Made by a program: the position numbers and the translations under genes. DNA of 64,000 nt from an uncultured Bacteroidales bacterium (GTDB lineage Bacteria > Bacteroidota > Bacteroidia > Bacteroidales > UBA932), in NCBI GenBank assembly GCA_947302175.1, contig CAMYVB010000007.1, positions 1-64,000 of the forward strand, written 5' to 3'. Within the stretch, counting starts at the first letter, position 1. The number at the start of each line of letters is the position of its first letter. Under the pieces are notes generated by a model. The model saw nothing but the letters and a program-made list of their open reading frames with translations. It searched no databases and was not told the DNA's origin. Of this stretch, positions 15,075 to 25,007 are shown piece by piece.

Positions 15075-18059
15075 ATGAACAGGATTAAAACCCTCTTGTC
15101 GTCAGCATTGCTCTGCATGCTGCTCGGCACGACGCTGTCCGCGCAGAACGGATTTGTGGTCAAGGGCGTAGTCGTGGACGAAATGGGTCCGGTCATCGGA
15201 GCCACCGTGATGCAGGAAGGCACCACGATAGGCACCACGACCGGCCTCGACGGCGACTATGAGCTGACCGTTTCCGGCGCAGACGCAGTGGTGGTTTTCA
15301 GCTGCATAGGCTACACCACCCAATCTTTCGTTGCTTCAAGGGTCCCCGCGACGGTGGTCTTCGTGACCGACTCCGAGTTCCTTGATGACGTCGTGGTCAT
15401 CGGCTACGGCACCGTCAAGAAGAGCGACATGACCGGTTCGGTCGTCGCCGTCAAGGCCGACAACATCAACCGCGGCGCAATGACCAGCCCCGCCCAGGCC
15501 CTCGTGGGTAAGGTTTCGGGACTGAACATCACCCCCGCATCCGGTGAGCCCGGCGCCAAGTCGAGCTTCCGCATCAGGGGCGGCTCGTCACTTACCGCCA
15601 GCAACGACCCTCTCATCGTTATCGACGGCGTCCCCATCACCAAGGAAGGCGGCGCATTCATGGGTGACCCTCTCGCCTCCGTCAACCCTAACGACATCGA
15701 GAGCTTCTCCGTTTTGAAGGACGCTTCGGCGACCGCCATCTACGGTTCCCGCGCTTCGAACGGCGTTATCATCATCACCACCAAGAAGGGTACGAAGGGC
15801 GACGGCGTACGCGTAGCCTACAACGGCAGCTTCTCCGCCAAGCACAACTACCGCACCCTCGACGTGATGAATGCCTCCGAGTTCACTTCCTACATCAACG
15901 AGGCCTATCCCCAGAAGGCCAGCCTCCTCGGCACTGCCGACACCGACTGGCAGAAGCAGATCTACCGCATAGGTCTCTCCACCGACCACAATGTGTCCAT
16001 CATGGCCGGCAAGGTCCTCCCCGTGCGCTTCAGCGTGGGTTACAACTACGACCAGGGCACCCTCAAGGTTGGCGACGCCACCCGCTACAACGCCGACCTG
16101 AACATGGCTCCCAAGTTCCTGGACGACCATCTCCAGCTCAACCTCAACGTCAAGGGCATCTATTCCACCATCACCTACGGTGACAGCGGCGCAATAGGCA
16201 ACGCCATCGCCTTCAACCCCACGATGCCCGTCTACCGCGAGGACGGCAGCCTCTTCAACTGGTACAACTCCGACGGCAGCGCCAACACCCTTTCTTCGGT
16301 GAACCCCCTCTCGCTGCTCTATGACGTGCACAACGCCGGCAACCTGCTGCGTTCCATCGGCAGCTTCCAGGTCGACTACCGCGTCCACGGTTTCGAAGAC
16401 CTGAGGTTCAACCTCAACCTCGGCTACGACATCTCCGACAACCACAACGAGTACTACCGCGAGCTCGGCTCCTACCTTGCCAACAAGCAGGCGGCCACCA
16501 CCGGCGACTACGCCTCCCGGAGCAGGAACTACAACCTCAACACCCTGCTCGAGTTCTACGCCGACTACAACCACGAGTTCAAGCACTCCAACCTCGACAT
16601 CATGGCCGGATACTCCTGGCAGCACAACTACTACCGCTGGGAAGGCTCCGACTTCTACAACAACGAGAACCGTTTCGACGAGTCCAACGTCTACAAGGTG
16701 AATCCTTCATCGGCCCGCGAGTACTACCTGATCTCCTTCTTCGGACGTATCAACTACTCCATCCTTTCCAGGTACCTCTTCACCTTCACCCTCCGCGACG
16801 ACGCCACTTCCCGCTTCTCCAAGAAGAACCGCTGGGGCCTCTTCCCTTCCGCAGCATTTGCGTGGAACATCAAGAACGAGCCCTTCCTCCAGGATGTAGC
16901 CGCCGTTTCCGCCATGAAGCTCCGTCTCGGATGGGGTCAGACCGGTCAGCAGGACATAGGCGACGACTACTACCAGTATCTCGCCCGCTACTATGCAGCC
17001 ACCGATCCCCGCATGCGCTACAACATGGGTGACGACTTCGTCAACGCCCTCGCTCCCCAGGGTTACAACCCCAACATCAAGTGGGAGACCACCACAACCT
17101 GGAACGCCGGTCTCGACTTCGGCTTCGCCGAGGACCGCATCACCGGTACGGTTGAGGCCTACTACCGTCAGACCACCGACCTGCTGAACTCCATCAGCGT
17201 CCCTCTCGGCAGCAACTTCACCAACTACCTTGTCCAGAACATCGGCAGCATGGTCAACAAGGGTATCGAAATTACCCTCGAGACCGTTCCCGTAGAGACC
17301 AAGGACTGGCACTGGAGCATAGGCGGCAATATCACCTTCCAGGACACCCGCATCACGAAACTCACCGCAGGCAACAACGCCGACTACAAGGGAGTTGAGA
17401 CCGGTCCCCGCCTCAGCGGTACCGACGGTTACAGCGCCCTCCACCGCGTGGGTCAGAAGCCCAACGTGTTCTACATGTTCGAGCAGCTCTACGACGCCTC
17501 CGGCAATCCCATTCAGAACGGTCTCGTGGACCGCAACGGCGACGGCATCATCAACCAGAGCGACCGCTTCGTCACCGGCTACAGCCCCATCCCTTCCCTC
17601 TTCTACGGCCTCAACACCCGTGTGAGTTACAAGGACTGGGACTTCAGCGTCAACGCCCACGGTTCCGGCGGCAACTACGTCATCAACAACGTCCGCAGGG
17701 GCTACTCTTCCGGCAACAGCGACGACCACACCAAGGGTTATCTCAACAACTTCGTGAACACCTATCTCATCAAGGACTGGACCGGTGTCTCCGGAGACTA
17801 CCAGAACTACTCCAACATGTGGATCGAAGACGCTTCCTTCTTCAAAGTCGACGACATCAACCTCGGCTACACCTTCAAGCTTAAGAAGGCCGACCAGACC
17901 ATCAGGGTCGCGGGCTCCGTGCAGAACGTCTGCATCCTCACCCGCTACTCGGGCCTCGACCCCGAGCTCTACTCGACCGACAACATCTCCAACGGCGTGG
18001 ACAACAACATCGTTCCCCGTCCCCGTCTCTACACCGTTCGCGTGAACTTCAACTTCTAA
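15075..18059 (+). CDS. susC: SusC-type TonB-dependent outer-membrane transporter
   Basis: A 994-residue SusC family protein. The ATG at 15075 begins a signal peptide (MNRIKTLLSSALLCMLLGTTLSAQ). A carboxypeptidase-D-like domain follows at about 28-105 (GVVVDEMGPVIGATV), then the TonB box and plug region (DDVVVIGYGTVKKSDMTGSV at about 114-133, with PLIVIDGVPI and ASATAIYGSRASNGVIIITT), then a 22-strand barrel ending in RPRLYTVRVNFNF. SusC takes oligosaccharides through the outer membrane with TonB energy and pairs with SusD as a lid. It is followed after 13 bases by susD. Reading this frame from further upstream (14886) runs into the MFS gene and is not used. Confidence 0.97.
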   Translation: MNRIKTLLSSALLCMLLGTTLSAQNGFVVKGVVVDEMGPVIGATVMQEGTTIGTTTGLDGDYELTVSGADAVVVFSCIGYTTQSFVASRVPATVVFVTDSEFLDDVVVIGYGTVKKSDMTGSVVAVKADNINRGAMTSPAQALVGKVSGLNITPASGEPGAKSSFRIRGGSSLTASNDPLIVIDGVPITKEGGAFMGDPLASVNPNDIESFSVLKDASATAIYGSRASNGVIIITTKKGTKGDGVRVAYNGSFSAKHNYRTLDVMNASEFTSYINEAYPQKASLLGTADTDWQKQIYRIGLSTDHNVSIMAGKVLPVRFSVGYNYDQGTLKVGDATRYNADLNMAPKFLDDHLQLNLNVKGIYSTITYGDSGAIGNAIAFNPTMPVYREDGSLFNWYNSDGSANTLSSVNPLSLLYDVHNAGNLLRSIGSFQVDYRVHGFEDLRFNLNLGYDISDNHNEYYRELGSYLANKQAATTGDYASRSRNYNLNTLLEFYADYNHEFKHSNLDIMAGYSWQHNYYRWEGSDFYNNENRFDESNVYKVNPSSAREYYLISFFGRINYSILSRYLFTFTLRDDATSRFSKKNRWGLFPSAAFAWNIKNEPFLQDVAAVSAMKLRLGWGQTGQQDIGDDYYQYLARYYAATDPRMRYNMGDDFVNALAPQGYNPNIKWETTTTWNAGLDFGFAEDRITGTVEAYYRQTTDLLNSISVPLGSNFTNYLVQNIGSMVNKGIEITLETVPVETKDWHWSIGGNITFQDTRITKLTAGNNADYKGVETGPRLSGTDGYSALHRVGQKPNVFYMFEQLYDASGNPIQNGLVDRNGDGIINQSDRFVTGYSPIPSLFYGLNTRVSYKDWDFSVNAHGSGGNYVINNVRRGYSSGNSDDHTKGYLNNFVNTYLIKDWTGVSGDYQNYSNMWIEDASFFKVDDINLGYTFKLKKADQTIRVAGSVQNVCILTRYSGLDPELYSTDNISNGVDNNIVPRPRLYTVRVNFNF

Positions 18060-18072
18060 AACAGGACGGATC

Positions 18073-19725
18073 ATGAAAAATATATTCAGAATACTTTTTG
18101 CAGCTGCCGCACTCCTGGCCGCTTCATCATGCCTCGGAGACCTCGACACTCTTCCTCTGAACGAGACCGACACCACCTCCGAGACTGCATACGAGAGCGA
18201 AAGCAGCTACCTCCAGGGCCTTGCATACATCAACGCCTACTGGATTTTCGTGAGCCAGACCGACCCGGGCAACGCCGACATCGTAGCCCCTGACCCCGGA
18301 CAGAGCGAACTGCTCCGCCAGGTCATCAACCTCCAGGAGATGACCACCGACTCTTTCAAGTGCACCTGGACCAGCGACTCCTACGTCCCCGACCTGTCCT
18401 ATAACAACTGGACAAGCTCCAACACCGGTGCCAACATAGCCTACACCCGCTGCCTCAAGGCCATAGCCCTCGTTAACGAGTTCCTCCTCCAGACCGAGGA
18501 CGAAAGGCTCGATGCCCGCGGCCACAGCGCCATGAAAGACAAAGTACACGGCTACCGCGCAGAAGCCCGCTTCCACCGCGCCCTCTACTTCTGGACCCTC
18601 ATGGACCTCTTCGGCAATCCTCCTTTCCCCATGCCGGAAAACATCGGCGGCGATCTGCCCAAGCAGATTAAGAGGGCTGAGCTCTTCGCATGGCTCGAGG
18701 ACGAACTCCTCGACCTCCTTTCCGACAGCTCCGACATGCCCGCTAAGGGCGCAGTCCCCTATCCCCGCCCGACCAAGGGTTCCGTAGCCGCACTCCTCGC
18801 CAGGATGTACCTCAACGCAGGAGTCTATACCGGCACCCCCCGCTGGCAGGACGCCATGGACATGGCCGAGAAAGTAATAGGCATGGGCTACAGGATCCAT
18901 CCCGTCTACGAAGAGCTGTTCCTGCAGGACAACACCGAGACCGGTGCCGCAGCCGACGAGTTCATCTTCGCCATCGAATACGACAAGGACCACGCACAGA
19001 GCTGGGGCGGCACCACCACCCTCTCTTCCGCCTTCTTCGATGACGACAGGCATGTCGTAGGTACCATCCTCGGCCTGCCCGGACCCATTGTCCCCGAGAC
19101 CTGGAACGGCTATCACACCTCTGACGAGTTCGTGAGCAACTTCCATCTCGCCGGCGTGACCTTCGAATCCCCCAAGACCAGCATCGGCTACGACAGGGCC
19201 GCCTCCGACAAGAGGGCCTTCTTCTACAACCAGGGCATCAAGGAATTCGACAACACCAAGACCGAGACCGGCTGGAGGTGCTGGAAATTCAGCGGCCGCT
19301 ACAGCGACGGCTCCGTCAACACCCAGTCCTTCTCTTCGATGGACTTCCCCATCTTCCGTCTCGCCGAGATGTATCTCATTTATGCTGAAGCTGATGCACG
19401 CCTCAACGGCGGCACCGTCTCTTCTGCCACGGCCAAGGGCTACATCAAGGAACTGCGCGACCGTGCAGGTGTGCAGATGCCCGCCGACGACGAGCTCACC
19501 CTCGACTGGCTGCTCAGCGAGCGCGCCCGCGAGCTCATGCTCGAAGGCCAGCGCCGCACCGACCTCATCCGCTACGGCTACTACACCTCCATGTCATTCC
19601 CCTGGCCCTACAAGGGCGGCGTCAAGGACGGCAAGGTCAACCTTCCCGACTACATGGTGCTCTTCCCTCTCAACGAAGCCGACATCGAGGCCAACACCAA
19701 CATCGAGCAGAACCCCGGCTATTGA
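18073..19725 (+). CDS. susD: SusD-type surface glycan-binding lipoprotein
   Basis: A 550-residue lipoprotein; the lipobox ends at the Cys of LLAASSCLGD near residue 21. Conserved SusD blocks are visible: ARFHRALYFWTLMDLFGNPP at about 165-184, MYLNAGVYTGTPRWQDAMD, and the C-terminal LLSERARELMLEGQRRTDLI. The helical TPR scaffold of SusD binds starch-like or other oligosaccharides at the cell surface and closes over SusC. Placement next to SusE/SusF-like proteins and GH13 enzymes points to alpha-glucan as ligand. It ends in NIEQNPGY, a common SusD C-terminus. Confidence 0.96.
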   Translation: MKNIFRILFAAAALLAASSCLGDLDTLPLNETDTTSETAYESESSYLQGLAYINAYWIFVSQTDPGNADIVAPDPGQSELLRQVINLQEMTTDSFKCTWTSDSYVPDLSYNNWTSSNTGANIAYTRCLKAIALVNEFLLQTEDERLDARGHSAMKDKVHGYRAEARFHRALYFWTLMDLFGNPPFPMPENIGGDLPKQIKRAELFAWLEDELLDLLSDSSDMPAKGAVPYPRPTKGSVAALLARMYLNAGVYTGTPRWQDAMDMAEKVIGMGYRIHPVYEELFLQDNTETGAAADEFIFAIEYDKDHAQSWGGTTTLSSAFFDDDRHVVGTILGLPGPIVPETWNGYHTSDEFVSNFHLAGVTFESPKTSIGYDRAASDKRAFFYNQGIKEFDNTKTETGWRCWKFSGRYSDGSVNTQSFSSMDFPIFRLAEMYLIYAEADARLNGGTVSSATAKGYIKELRDRAGVQMPADDELTLDWLLSERARELMLEGQRRTDLIRYGYYTSMSFPWPYKGGVKDGKVNLPDYMVLFPLNEADIEANTNIEQNPGY

Positions 19726-19746
19726 TAACAGTAAAGTTTTGAAAGT

Positions 19747-20865
19747 ATGAAAAAAGCTATATTCGCGATAATGGCCGCCGCGCTCCTTGTCTTCTCTGCT
19801 TGCGACATATGCGAGCTGGGACCCGTGGAGCCCGATAAGACCATGCTCAGCCCCGAGGGCGAATTCGTCGCTCCCGTGCTTCTTGAGGTAGGCGACATTA
19901 CGATCGACGGCAACAATTCCGCCGAGGCCGTGACCTTCCTCTGGAGCGCAGCCGATTTCGGCGCCCCCGTCCAGATCGCATACAACCTCTATTTCGCCAG
20001 GGACGGCAAGACCGCCCTCGCAGGAACTTCCAGGACCAACAAGCTCACCCTGAGCAAGGCCGACGTCAACGGCATCCTTGTCAACTCCCTCGGAGTCAAG
20101 GCCAACGACGCTGCCGATGTGGAAGCCTATGTGGAAGCCTCTGTCAACGGCACCGAAGTCAAGAGCGTCCGCTCGACCAACAGCGTTGCCTTCAACGTGC
20201 AGACCTTCAAGGCCAAGCTCAATTCCCTCTTCATCTGCGGCCAGTTCCAGAACGGATGGGACATCAACAGCGCTCCTGAATTCTGGGAGACCGGCGGCGG
20301 CACCAAGATCTATAAGATTCTCATCGACTACCTCGCACAGGGCACCATCACTCCCGGCGAAGACCAGGGCTTCAAGATCCTCACCCAGCGCAAATGGGAT
20401 GGCGATTATTGGGGCTACAGCGGCCTTACCCCCTCTTGGGACTGCCCTGAGAACAACGACAAGAACTTCCAGTTCGGCGCCGCAGCCCAGAACATCTATC
20501 TCCTCACCGTCAACCTCAGCAAGAAGACCATCTCGGCCGAAGGCATCGATGCCCTGAGCCTTATCGGTGACTTCGACGAGAGCGCAGGCTGGTCAAACGA
20601 CGTAGACCTCGTGTACGACTGCGTCCGGAACATCTGGACAGCAGGTCCCGTCACCTTCTCCGGCGGCAAGACCGACTTCCTCATCCGCTACGACCACGCC
20701 TGGAGCAAGAAGCTCGGCGGCGCTACGACTGCCAGTGAGGACGTTGAAGGCGGCTTCGAGCTCGTCAGCGGCGGCGACAACATGAAGGTCCCCTCAGACG
20801 GTACCTATATGATGAAGATACACGGCAACCGCACCCCCATGGTCATAGTCATGGAAAAACAGTAA
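19747..20865 (+). CDS. SusE-like starch-binding outer-membrane lipoprotein
   Basis: A 372-residue lipoprotein with its lipobox Cys near residue 19 (VFSACD). Residues 30-150 match the SusE N-terminal domain (APVLLEVGDITIDGNNSAEAV-like start, Ig-like fold). Two C-terminal modules follow. Module A starts near 155 with LNSLFICGQFQNGWD; module B starts near 273 with LSLIGDFDESAGWS. These resemble the carbohydrate-binding modules of SusE/SusF, which hold starch at the cell surface. The gene follows susD by 21 bases and precedes the SusF-like gene by 12, so all are probably one transcript. Confidence 0.85.
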   Translation: MKKAIFAIMAAALLVFSACDICELGPVEPDKTMLSPEGEFVAPVLLEVGDITIDGNNSAEAVTFLWSAADFGAPVQIAYNLYFARDGKTALAGTSRTNKLTLSKADVNGILVNSLGVKANDAADVEAYVEASVNGTEVKSVRSTNSVAFNVQTFKAKLNSLFICGQFQNGWDINSAPEFWETGGGTKIYKILIDYLAQGTITPGEDQGFKILTQRKWDGDYWGYSGLTPSWDCPENNDKNFQFGAAAQNIYLLTVNLSKKTISAEGIDALSLIGDFDESAGWSNDVDLVYDCVRNIWTAGPVTFSGGKTDFLIRYDHAWSKKLGGATTASEDVEGGFELVSGGDNMKVPSDGTYMMKIHGNRTPMVIVMEKQ

Positions 20866-20877
20866 ACGAAGCGAGCC

Positions 20878-22866
20878 ATGAAAAAGATATTTAACATTGC
20901 GGCCATAGCCGCTCTCTTCCTTGGACTTGCATCCTGCATGCCCGTTGAGCCGGAAGACGTGTTCTCCACCGATCCCGTCGCTCCCGAGCTCCTTTCGCAC
21001 AACGACATTCTCGTGACCACGGGGACCACCGGCGAAGACGTCGTCTTCACCTGGAACGCCTACCGCAACCTCCCCGCAAATCTCCCCTACCAGCTCTTCA
21101 TGCAGTACGGAGAGACCACGGTCAACCTCTACACAGGTACCAATACCTATTTCAAGACTGCCAAGTCGGCTTTCCGCAGCACTCTGCTTACGAGCTTCCC
21201 CGACCTGCCCGAGAATGACGCATTCAGCGTCACCCTCTTCGTGATGGTCGCCAGCGACGGCACCCCCTACAAGTCCAACTCCATCACCGTGGGCATCTAT
21301 GCCTATGGCGACGCAGTTGCTCCCGTAGTGACTCCCACCACTGACAAGGTAGAGCTCGATCCCGCCACTCCCCAGGACAAGGTAAAGCTCCTCACTTGGG
21401 AGCCCGCACGCCTTGTTTTCGGCGAAGAAGTGACCTACAGCGTCTATATGACAGTGGGCAACAGCACTCCCGTCCTCATGGCCCAGGGCCTCGTCGATCC
21501 TGAGTACTCCGTAGGCATGGACGACCTCAACGAGGCCGTCATCGGCGCCGGCGGCGCAGAAGACGCCGAAGTGCCCGTGAAGTTCCTCGTCGTCGCATTC
21601 TGCGAGTCCCTCGCAGGCGGCGTCGATGCAGCAGCGGTGGAAATGAGCGTCAAGACCTACACAAGCAACTTCCCCGAGGTCCTCTACATACCCGGCAGCC
21701 ACCAGGGCTGGAATCCCGCTACCGCCCCCACCATCAAGCTCTCCAAGAGCGTGAAGGGCTACTATGAGGGCATAGTCGACCTCCGTACCGACGACGGTTC
21801 TGACGTCCAGTTCAAGTTCAGCCCCGTTCCCGAGTGGAGTGGCGACTTCGGCGGCGTAGTCACCGTAGGCGGCAAGGCAGGCGTATATGTGAGCGCCATC
21901 GGCACCGTGGGTGCAAAGGACAACATCGTCGTTCCTTCCGGCAAATATGTTATCCGGCTCAACAAGAAGACCAACGAGATTTCGATGGTCTCCATCAAGA
22001 GCGTCGGCATCATAGGCTCGGCGGTCGGCGGCTGGGATAAGGAAGTCACCATGGAATGGGACGAGGAGACCAACGTCTTCACCACCACCGTTGACGTCGT
22101 TCCCGGAGAATACAAGTTCCGTCTCAATGACGACTGGGATTTCTCCATCGACGACAAGGGCGGCGTGAATGCCGGCGGAGCCAACTTCTCCACCAACAAT
22201 CAGGGCAACTTCCGCATCCTCCTCAACATGGACAGCCATCCCTACACCGTGACTCTCATCAACACCAGCTACCCCGAGAAGGTCTATCTCCCCGGTTCAC
22301 ACAACGGTTGGAACTTCAGCACCGCTATCGGCGGCAATGGTGAAGGCTTCTATCAGGGCTTCACCAAGGTCGGCGGCGAGTGGGGCTTCAAGGTCACTCC
22401 TTCCGCAGACTGGAATCACGAGCAGTGGGGTCTTGAGTCCGTCAAGGGCACCGATGACAACGGTGAGACTACCTTTAATGTCGTAAACGGCGGCGGCAAC
22501 ATCGCCCAGGGCAGCGACATCGTGTATGCCCGCGTCAGCTTCAGCCTGCCCGACATGACCGTCAAGGTATTCCCCATCTCTGAAGTCGAGGTGGTGGGTT
22601 CCTTCACCGGCTGGGGCACCGACGAGAAGTTCCTCATGAGCTACGACGAGACTTCCGACAGCTGGAAGCTCAAGGGCGTTGCAATCCCTGCCGGCGGCGA
22701 ATGGAAGTTCCGCATGAACCGCGACTGGGTCGTAAACCTCGGCGGATCGCTTGACGACCTGAGCCAGGGCGGAAACAACATCACCGGCATCGAGCCCGGA
22801 ACCTATGACATCGAGCTCATTATCGGCTCCCTCCCCTACAAGGCCGTCCTCACCAAGGTTGACTAG
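20878..22866 (+). CDS. SusF-like starch-binding lipoprotein with A-B-A-B modules
   Basis: A 662-residue lipoprotein (LGLASC, Cys near 20). Two Ig-like SusE-type domains appear at about 28-145 and 146-262. Four binding modules follow: A1 from about 267 (VLYIPGSHQGWN), B1 from about 376 (VGIIGSAVGGWDKEVTMEWD), A2 from about 467 (VYLPGSHNGWN), and B2 from about 569 (VEVVGSFTGWGTDEKFLMSYD). A1 resembles A2 and B1 resembles B2, so the C-terminal half looks like a tandem duplication of the single A-B pair seen in the preceding SusE-like protein. Conserved tryptophans after each G-S motif are likely sugar-stacking residues. It should bind alpha-glucan on the cell surface. Confidence 0.85.
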   Translation: MKKIFNIAAIAALFLGLASCMPVEPEDVFSTDPVAPELLSHNDILVTTGTTGEDVVFTWNAYRNLPANLPYQLFMQYGETTVNLYTGTNTYFKTAKSAFRSTLLTSFPDLPENDAFSVTLFVMVASDGTPYKSNSITVGIYAYGDAVAPVVTPTTDKVELDPATPQDKVKLLTWEPARLVFGEEVTYSVYMTVGNSTPVLMAQGLVDPEYSVGMDDLNEAVIGAGGAEDAEVPVKFLVVAFCESLAGGVDAAAVEMSVKTYTSNFPEVLYIPGSHQGWNPATAPTIKLSKSVKGYYEGIVDLRTDDGSDVQFKFSPVPEWSGDFGGVVTVGGKAGVYVSAIGTVGAKDNIVVPSGKYVIRLNKKTNEISMVSIKSVGIIGSAVGGWDKEVTMEWDEETNVFTTTVDVVPGEYKFRLNDDWDFSIDDKGGVNAGGANFSTNNQGNFRILLNMDSHPYTVTLINTSYPEKVYLPGSHNGWNFSTAIGGNGEGFYQGFTKVGGEWGFKVTPSADWNHEQWGLESVKGTDDNGETTFNVVNGGGNIAQGSDIVYARVSFSLPDMTVKVFPISEVEVVGSFTGWGTDEKFLMSYDETSDSWKLKGVAIPAGGEWKFRMNRDWVVNLGGSLDDLSQGGNNITGIEPGTYDIELIIGSLPYKAVLTKVD

Positions 22867-22903
22867 ACCCCCAATCTGACTATTACAGGTCAGATAATTA
22901 TAG

Positions 22904-22940
22904 AAAACGCCGGAGAGTTTGAAAATCTCCGGCGTTTTTT
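22904..22940 (+). terminator. Terminator of the susCDEF-like operon
   Basis: A 13-bp perfect stem (AAAACGCCGGAGA with TCTCCGGCGTTTT) encloses a 9-base loop and ends in a run of six T. A weaker hairpin, ATCTGAC/GTCAGAT at 22874-22895, precedes it. The stem begins 38 bases after the last stop codon; it may also act for the convergent amylase gene ending at 22966. Confidence 0.9.
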
Positions 22941-22965
22941 ATTGTGCTTTTCTCTGTGGGTCGCT

Positions 22966-24936
22966 CTAGCGCTGGAATTCAACGATGAGGGCGGACTTGG
23001 GAGCGACGGTCGTGCCGTCCTGGAGCGTTACGCTCTTGCCGGTCACTACATCAACGCCTGTGACGGGGCCGGAGACGAACTCGCGGTAATGGTCCCAGTG
23101 GAGGGAGCGGAATTCAGAGGTATTGTTGATGTAGACAAATACCGCGTCGCTGTCGGTGTAGCGGAAATAGGCGTAGGTGTTGTCGGTTATGTTCCTGGGG
23201 CCGAAGTTGGCCCTGGAGAGGAAGTGGAGGGTTCTTCCTTCCTGGACGGCCTTGCAGCCCTTGCGCCAGTTGAAGATGGTGGCGGTGTAGTCGTGGAGGT
23301 CGGCGGCGCTTTCGTAGAGGCCTTTCGCGCCTTTGCGTCCTTCCTCGCTGAAAAGATCGACAGAGTCGCCTTCCCAGCCGCCGGGGAAGTCTATGCGCTT
23401 CGCTCCGTCGTGGCCGGGCTTGTCCTTGCGCTCGAGGAACATCATTTCGTCGCCGTAGTAGAGCTGAGGGATGCCGCGAAGGGTTGCGAGAAGGGCAATA
23501 GCGAGTTTCATACGGGCGGGGTCGCGCCTCAGGACGTCGCCGGTGCGGGCGTGGTCATGATTTGCAAAGAATACCATCATGTTGCTCAGGTCCTGATAGG
23601 CGAAATCCTGGGCGATGATGGAATAGACTCTCGTCATACCCTCGCTCCACCACACTTTGTCTTCGCAGAGGGCGGTCTTGATGGCGCTTTCGAGAGGGAA
23701 GTCCATGATGGACGGGAGATTGGAGTTGAAGCCGTTCTTGTTGGGATTGTCCTTCTGCCAGTAGGCCAGCTGGGGGATGTTGACGTCCCAGCATTCGCCG
23801 ACTATGTTCAAGTTGGGATATTCGTCTGTCACGGCCTTGCACCAGAGCGACATGGGTCCGGGCTCGTTGTAGGGGTAGGTGTCAACTCTCAGGCCGTCGA
23901 GGCCGGCGTACTCGGTCCACCACACGGCCCACTGCTGGAAGTACTTGAGGAGGAAGGGGTTGTCGAGGTTCATGTCGGCCATGGAGGGGACGAACCAGCC
24001 GCTTTCCTGGCGCTCCAGGTCCCTGACTGACGCATGGGGGTCCATATAGACCGAGAAGAGGGCGTTCATCTGGATGTAGGGCTCGGCGCTGTGGTACCAG
24101 TCGCTGAAAGGAGGGTCGGCCATCCACCAGTGGGCGGTGCCGCAATGATTGGTCACTATGTCCATTATTACCTTGAGGCCCCTTTCGTGCGCCATATCGA
24201 CGAAGGTCTTGTACTGGGAGTTGTCGCCGAAGCGGGGGTCGATGTGGTAGTAGTCGGCGCAGGCGTAGCCGTGGTAGGACTCGTAGGACTGGTTGTCGAG
24301 AAGAAGGGGGGTGCACCATATGGCCGTGGCGCCAAGCTCTGCGACATAGTCGAGATGGTTCATCATGCCCTGGATGTCGCCGCCGTGGCGGCTGACGGGG
24401 TCGTCGCGGTTCACGTCGTCAGTGGTCTCGGGGACGCTCCAGGGGCGGGCTGAACCGTCGAAATACTCACCGCCCTGCCAGGCTGCGTCGTTGTCTGAAA
24501 AGGCGGAGGCGAAACGGTCGGGCATGATAAGATAAATCATGTCGGCAGTCGTGAAGCTCTCCCGCTCCCTGCTTCCGGGCTCGCGCTCGAGGACGGAATA
24601 GGGATACTTGAAGCTCTCGTCGCCGCGGCTGAAGACGAGGAAATAGTCTCCGGGCTTCTTAACCTCCATGTCGAGGAAAAGATAGTTGGGGCTCTCTGCC
24701 TTTTGTATTTTCTTGACTGAAAGGCCATTACCCTCTACGGCAACGTCATATTCCGAGATTTGCGGGCCCTGGACCAGGAGCTGAAGATCCGTGTGCATTC
24801 CCGTCCACCAGCAGAGGGGTTCCACTCTTTGGACCTGGCTTTCGGAAGCCTCTGCGACTTGGGAATAATCCTTGGAGGCCTGATGACAGGCGAGGACTGC
24901 AATCAGGCATAAAACAGGTAATAGTCTGGTATTCAT
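22966..24936 (-). CDS. GH13 neopullulanase/cyclomaltodextrinase-type amylase, SusA-like lipoprotein
   Basis: A 656-residue GH13 enzyme. The lipobox ends at Cys17 (LIAVLAC). Residues 36-120 form an N-terminal beta domain like that of cyclomaltodextrinases (VEPLCWWTGMHTDLQLLVQG). The barrel has the four GH13 regions: DIVTNHC near 259, the nucleophile D352 in GLRVDTYPYN, the acid/base E381 in IVGECWD, and the transition-state D461 in FFANHDHART. It should cleave alpha-1,4 bonds of malto-oligosaccharides or pullulan, probably facing the periplasm as SusA does. It lies on the opposite strand to susCDEF, converging on their terminator, and has its own -7 box shared back-to-back with the next amylase. 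Confidence 0.94.
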   Translation of the reverse strand: MNTRLLPVLCLIAVLACHQASKDYSQVAEASESQVQRVEPLCWWTGMHTDLQLLVQGPQISEYDVAVEGNGLSVKKIQKAESPNYLFLDMEVKKPGDYFLVFSRGDESFKYPYSVLEREPGSRERESFTTADMIYLIMPDRFASAFSDNDAAWQGGEYFDGSARPWSVPETTDDVNRDDPVSRHGGDIQGMMNHLDYVAELGATAIWCTPLLLDNQSYESYHGYACADYYHIDPRFGDNSQYKTFVDMAHERGLKVIMDIVTNHCGTAHWWMADPPFSDWYHSAEPYIQMNALFSVYMDPHASVRDLERQESGWFVPSMADMNLDNPFLLKYFQQWAVWWTEYAGLDGLRVDTYPYNEPGPMSLWCKAVTDEYPNLNIVGECWDVNIPQLAYWQKDNPNKNGFNSNLPSIMDFPLESAIKTALCEDKVWWSEGMTRVYSIIAQDFAYQDLSNMMVFFANHDHARTGDVLRRDPARMKLAIALLATLRGIPQLYYGDEMMFLERKDKPGHDGAKRIDFPGGWEGDSVDLFSEEGRKGAKGLYESAADLHDYTATIFNWRKGCKAVQEGRTLHFLSRANFGPRNITDNTYAYFRYTDSDAVFVYINNTSEFRSLHWDHYREFVSGPVTGVDVVTGKSVTLQDGTTVAPKSALIVEFQR

Positions 24937-24953
24937 ATTGCTTCTTTTTTTCG

Positions 24954-24961
24954 TAAAGATA
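24954..24961 (-). promoter_or_regulatory. -7 promoter box for the minus-strand amylase
   Basis: The minus strand reads TATCTTTA, one mismatch from TAnnTTTG, 17 bases before the ATG at 24936. It is 11 bases from the plus-strand box of the divergent amylase, so the two genes share a compact control region. Confidence 0.45.
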
Positions 24962-24972
24962 GGAAAAAATCA

Positions 24973-24980
24973 TATATTTG
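24973..24980 (+). promoter_or_regulatory. -7 promoter box for the SusG-like amylase
   Basis: TATATTTG is a full TAnnTTTG match, 27 bases before the ATG at 25008. TTTC at 24949-24952 stands 20 bases upstream as a weak -33 element. Confidence 0.55.
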
Positions 24981-25007
24981 TTTGATTACACTGAAACTGA
25001 AGCCAAG

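Noticed and set aside
16707..18176. Large minus-strand open frames across susC, susD, the SusF-like gene, the SusG-like gene and rpsA
   Set aside because: All lie antisense to well-identified proteins. Their translations are rich in Val, Gly, Glu and Ala without motifs, as expected for shadow frames in this composition.
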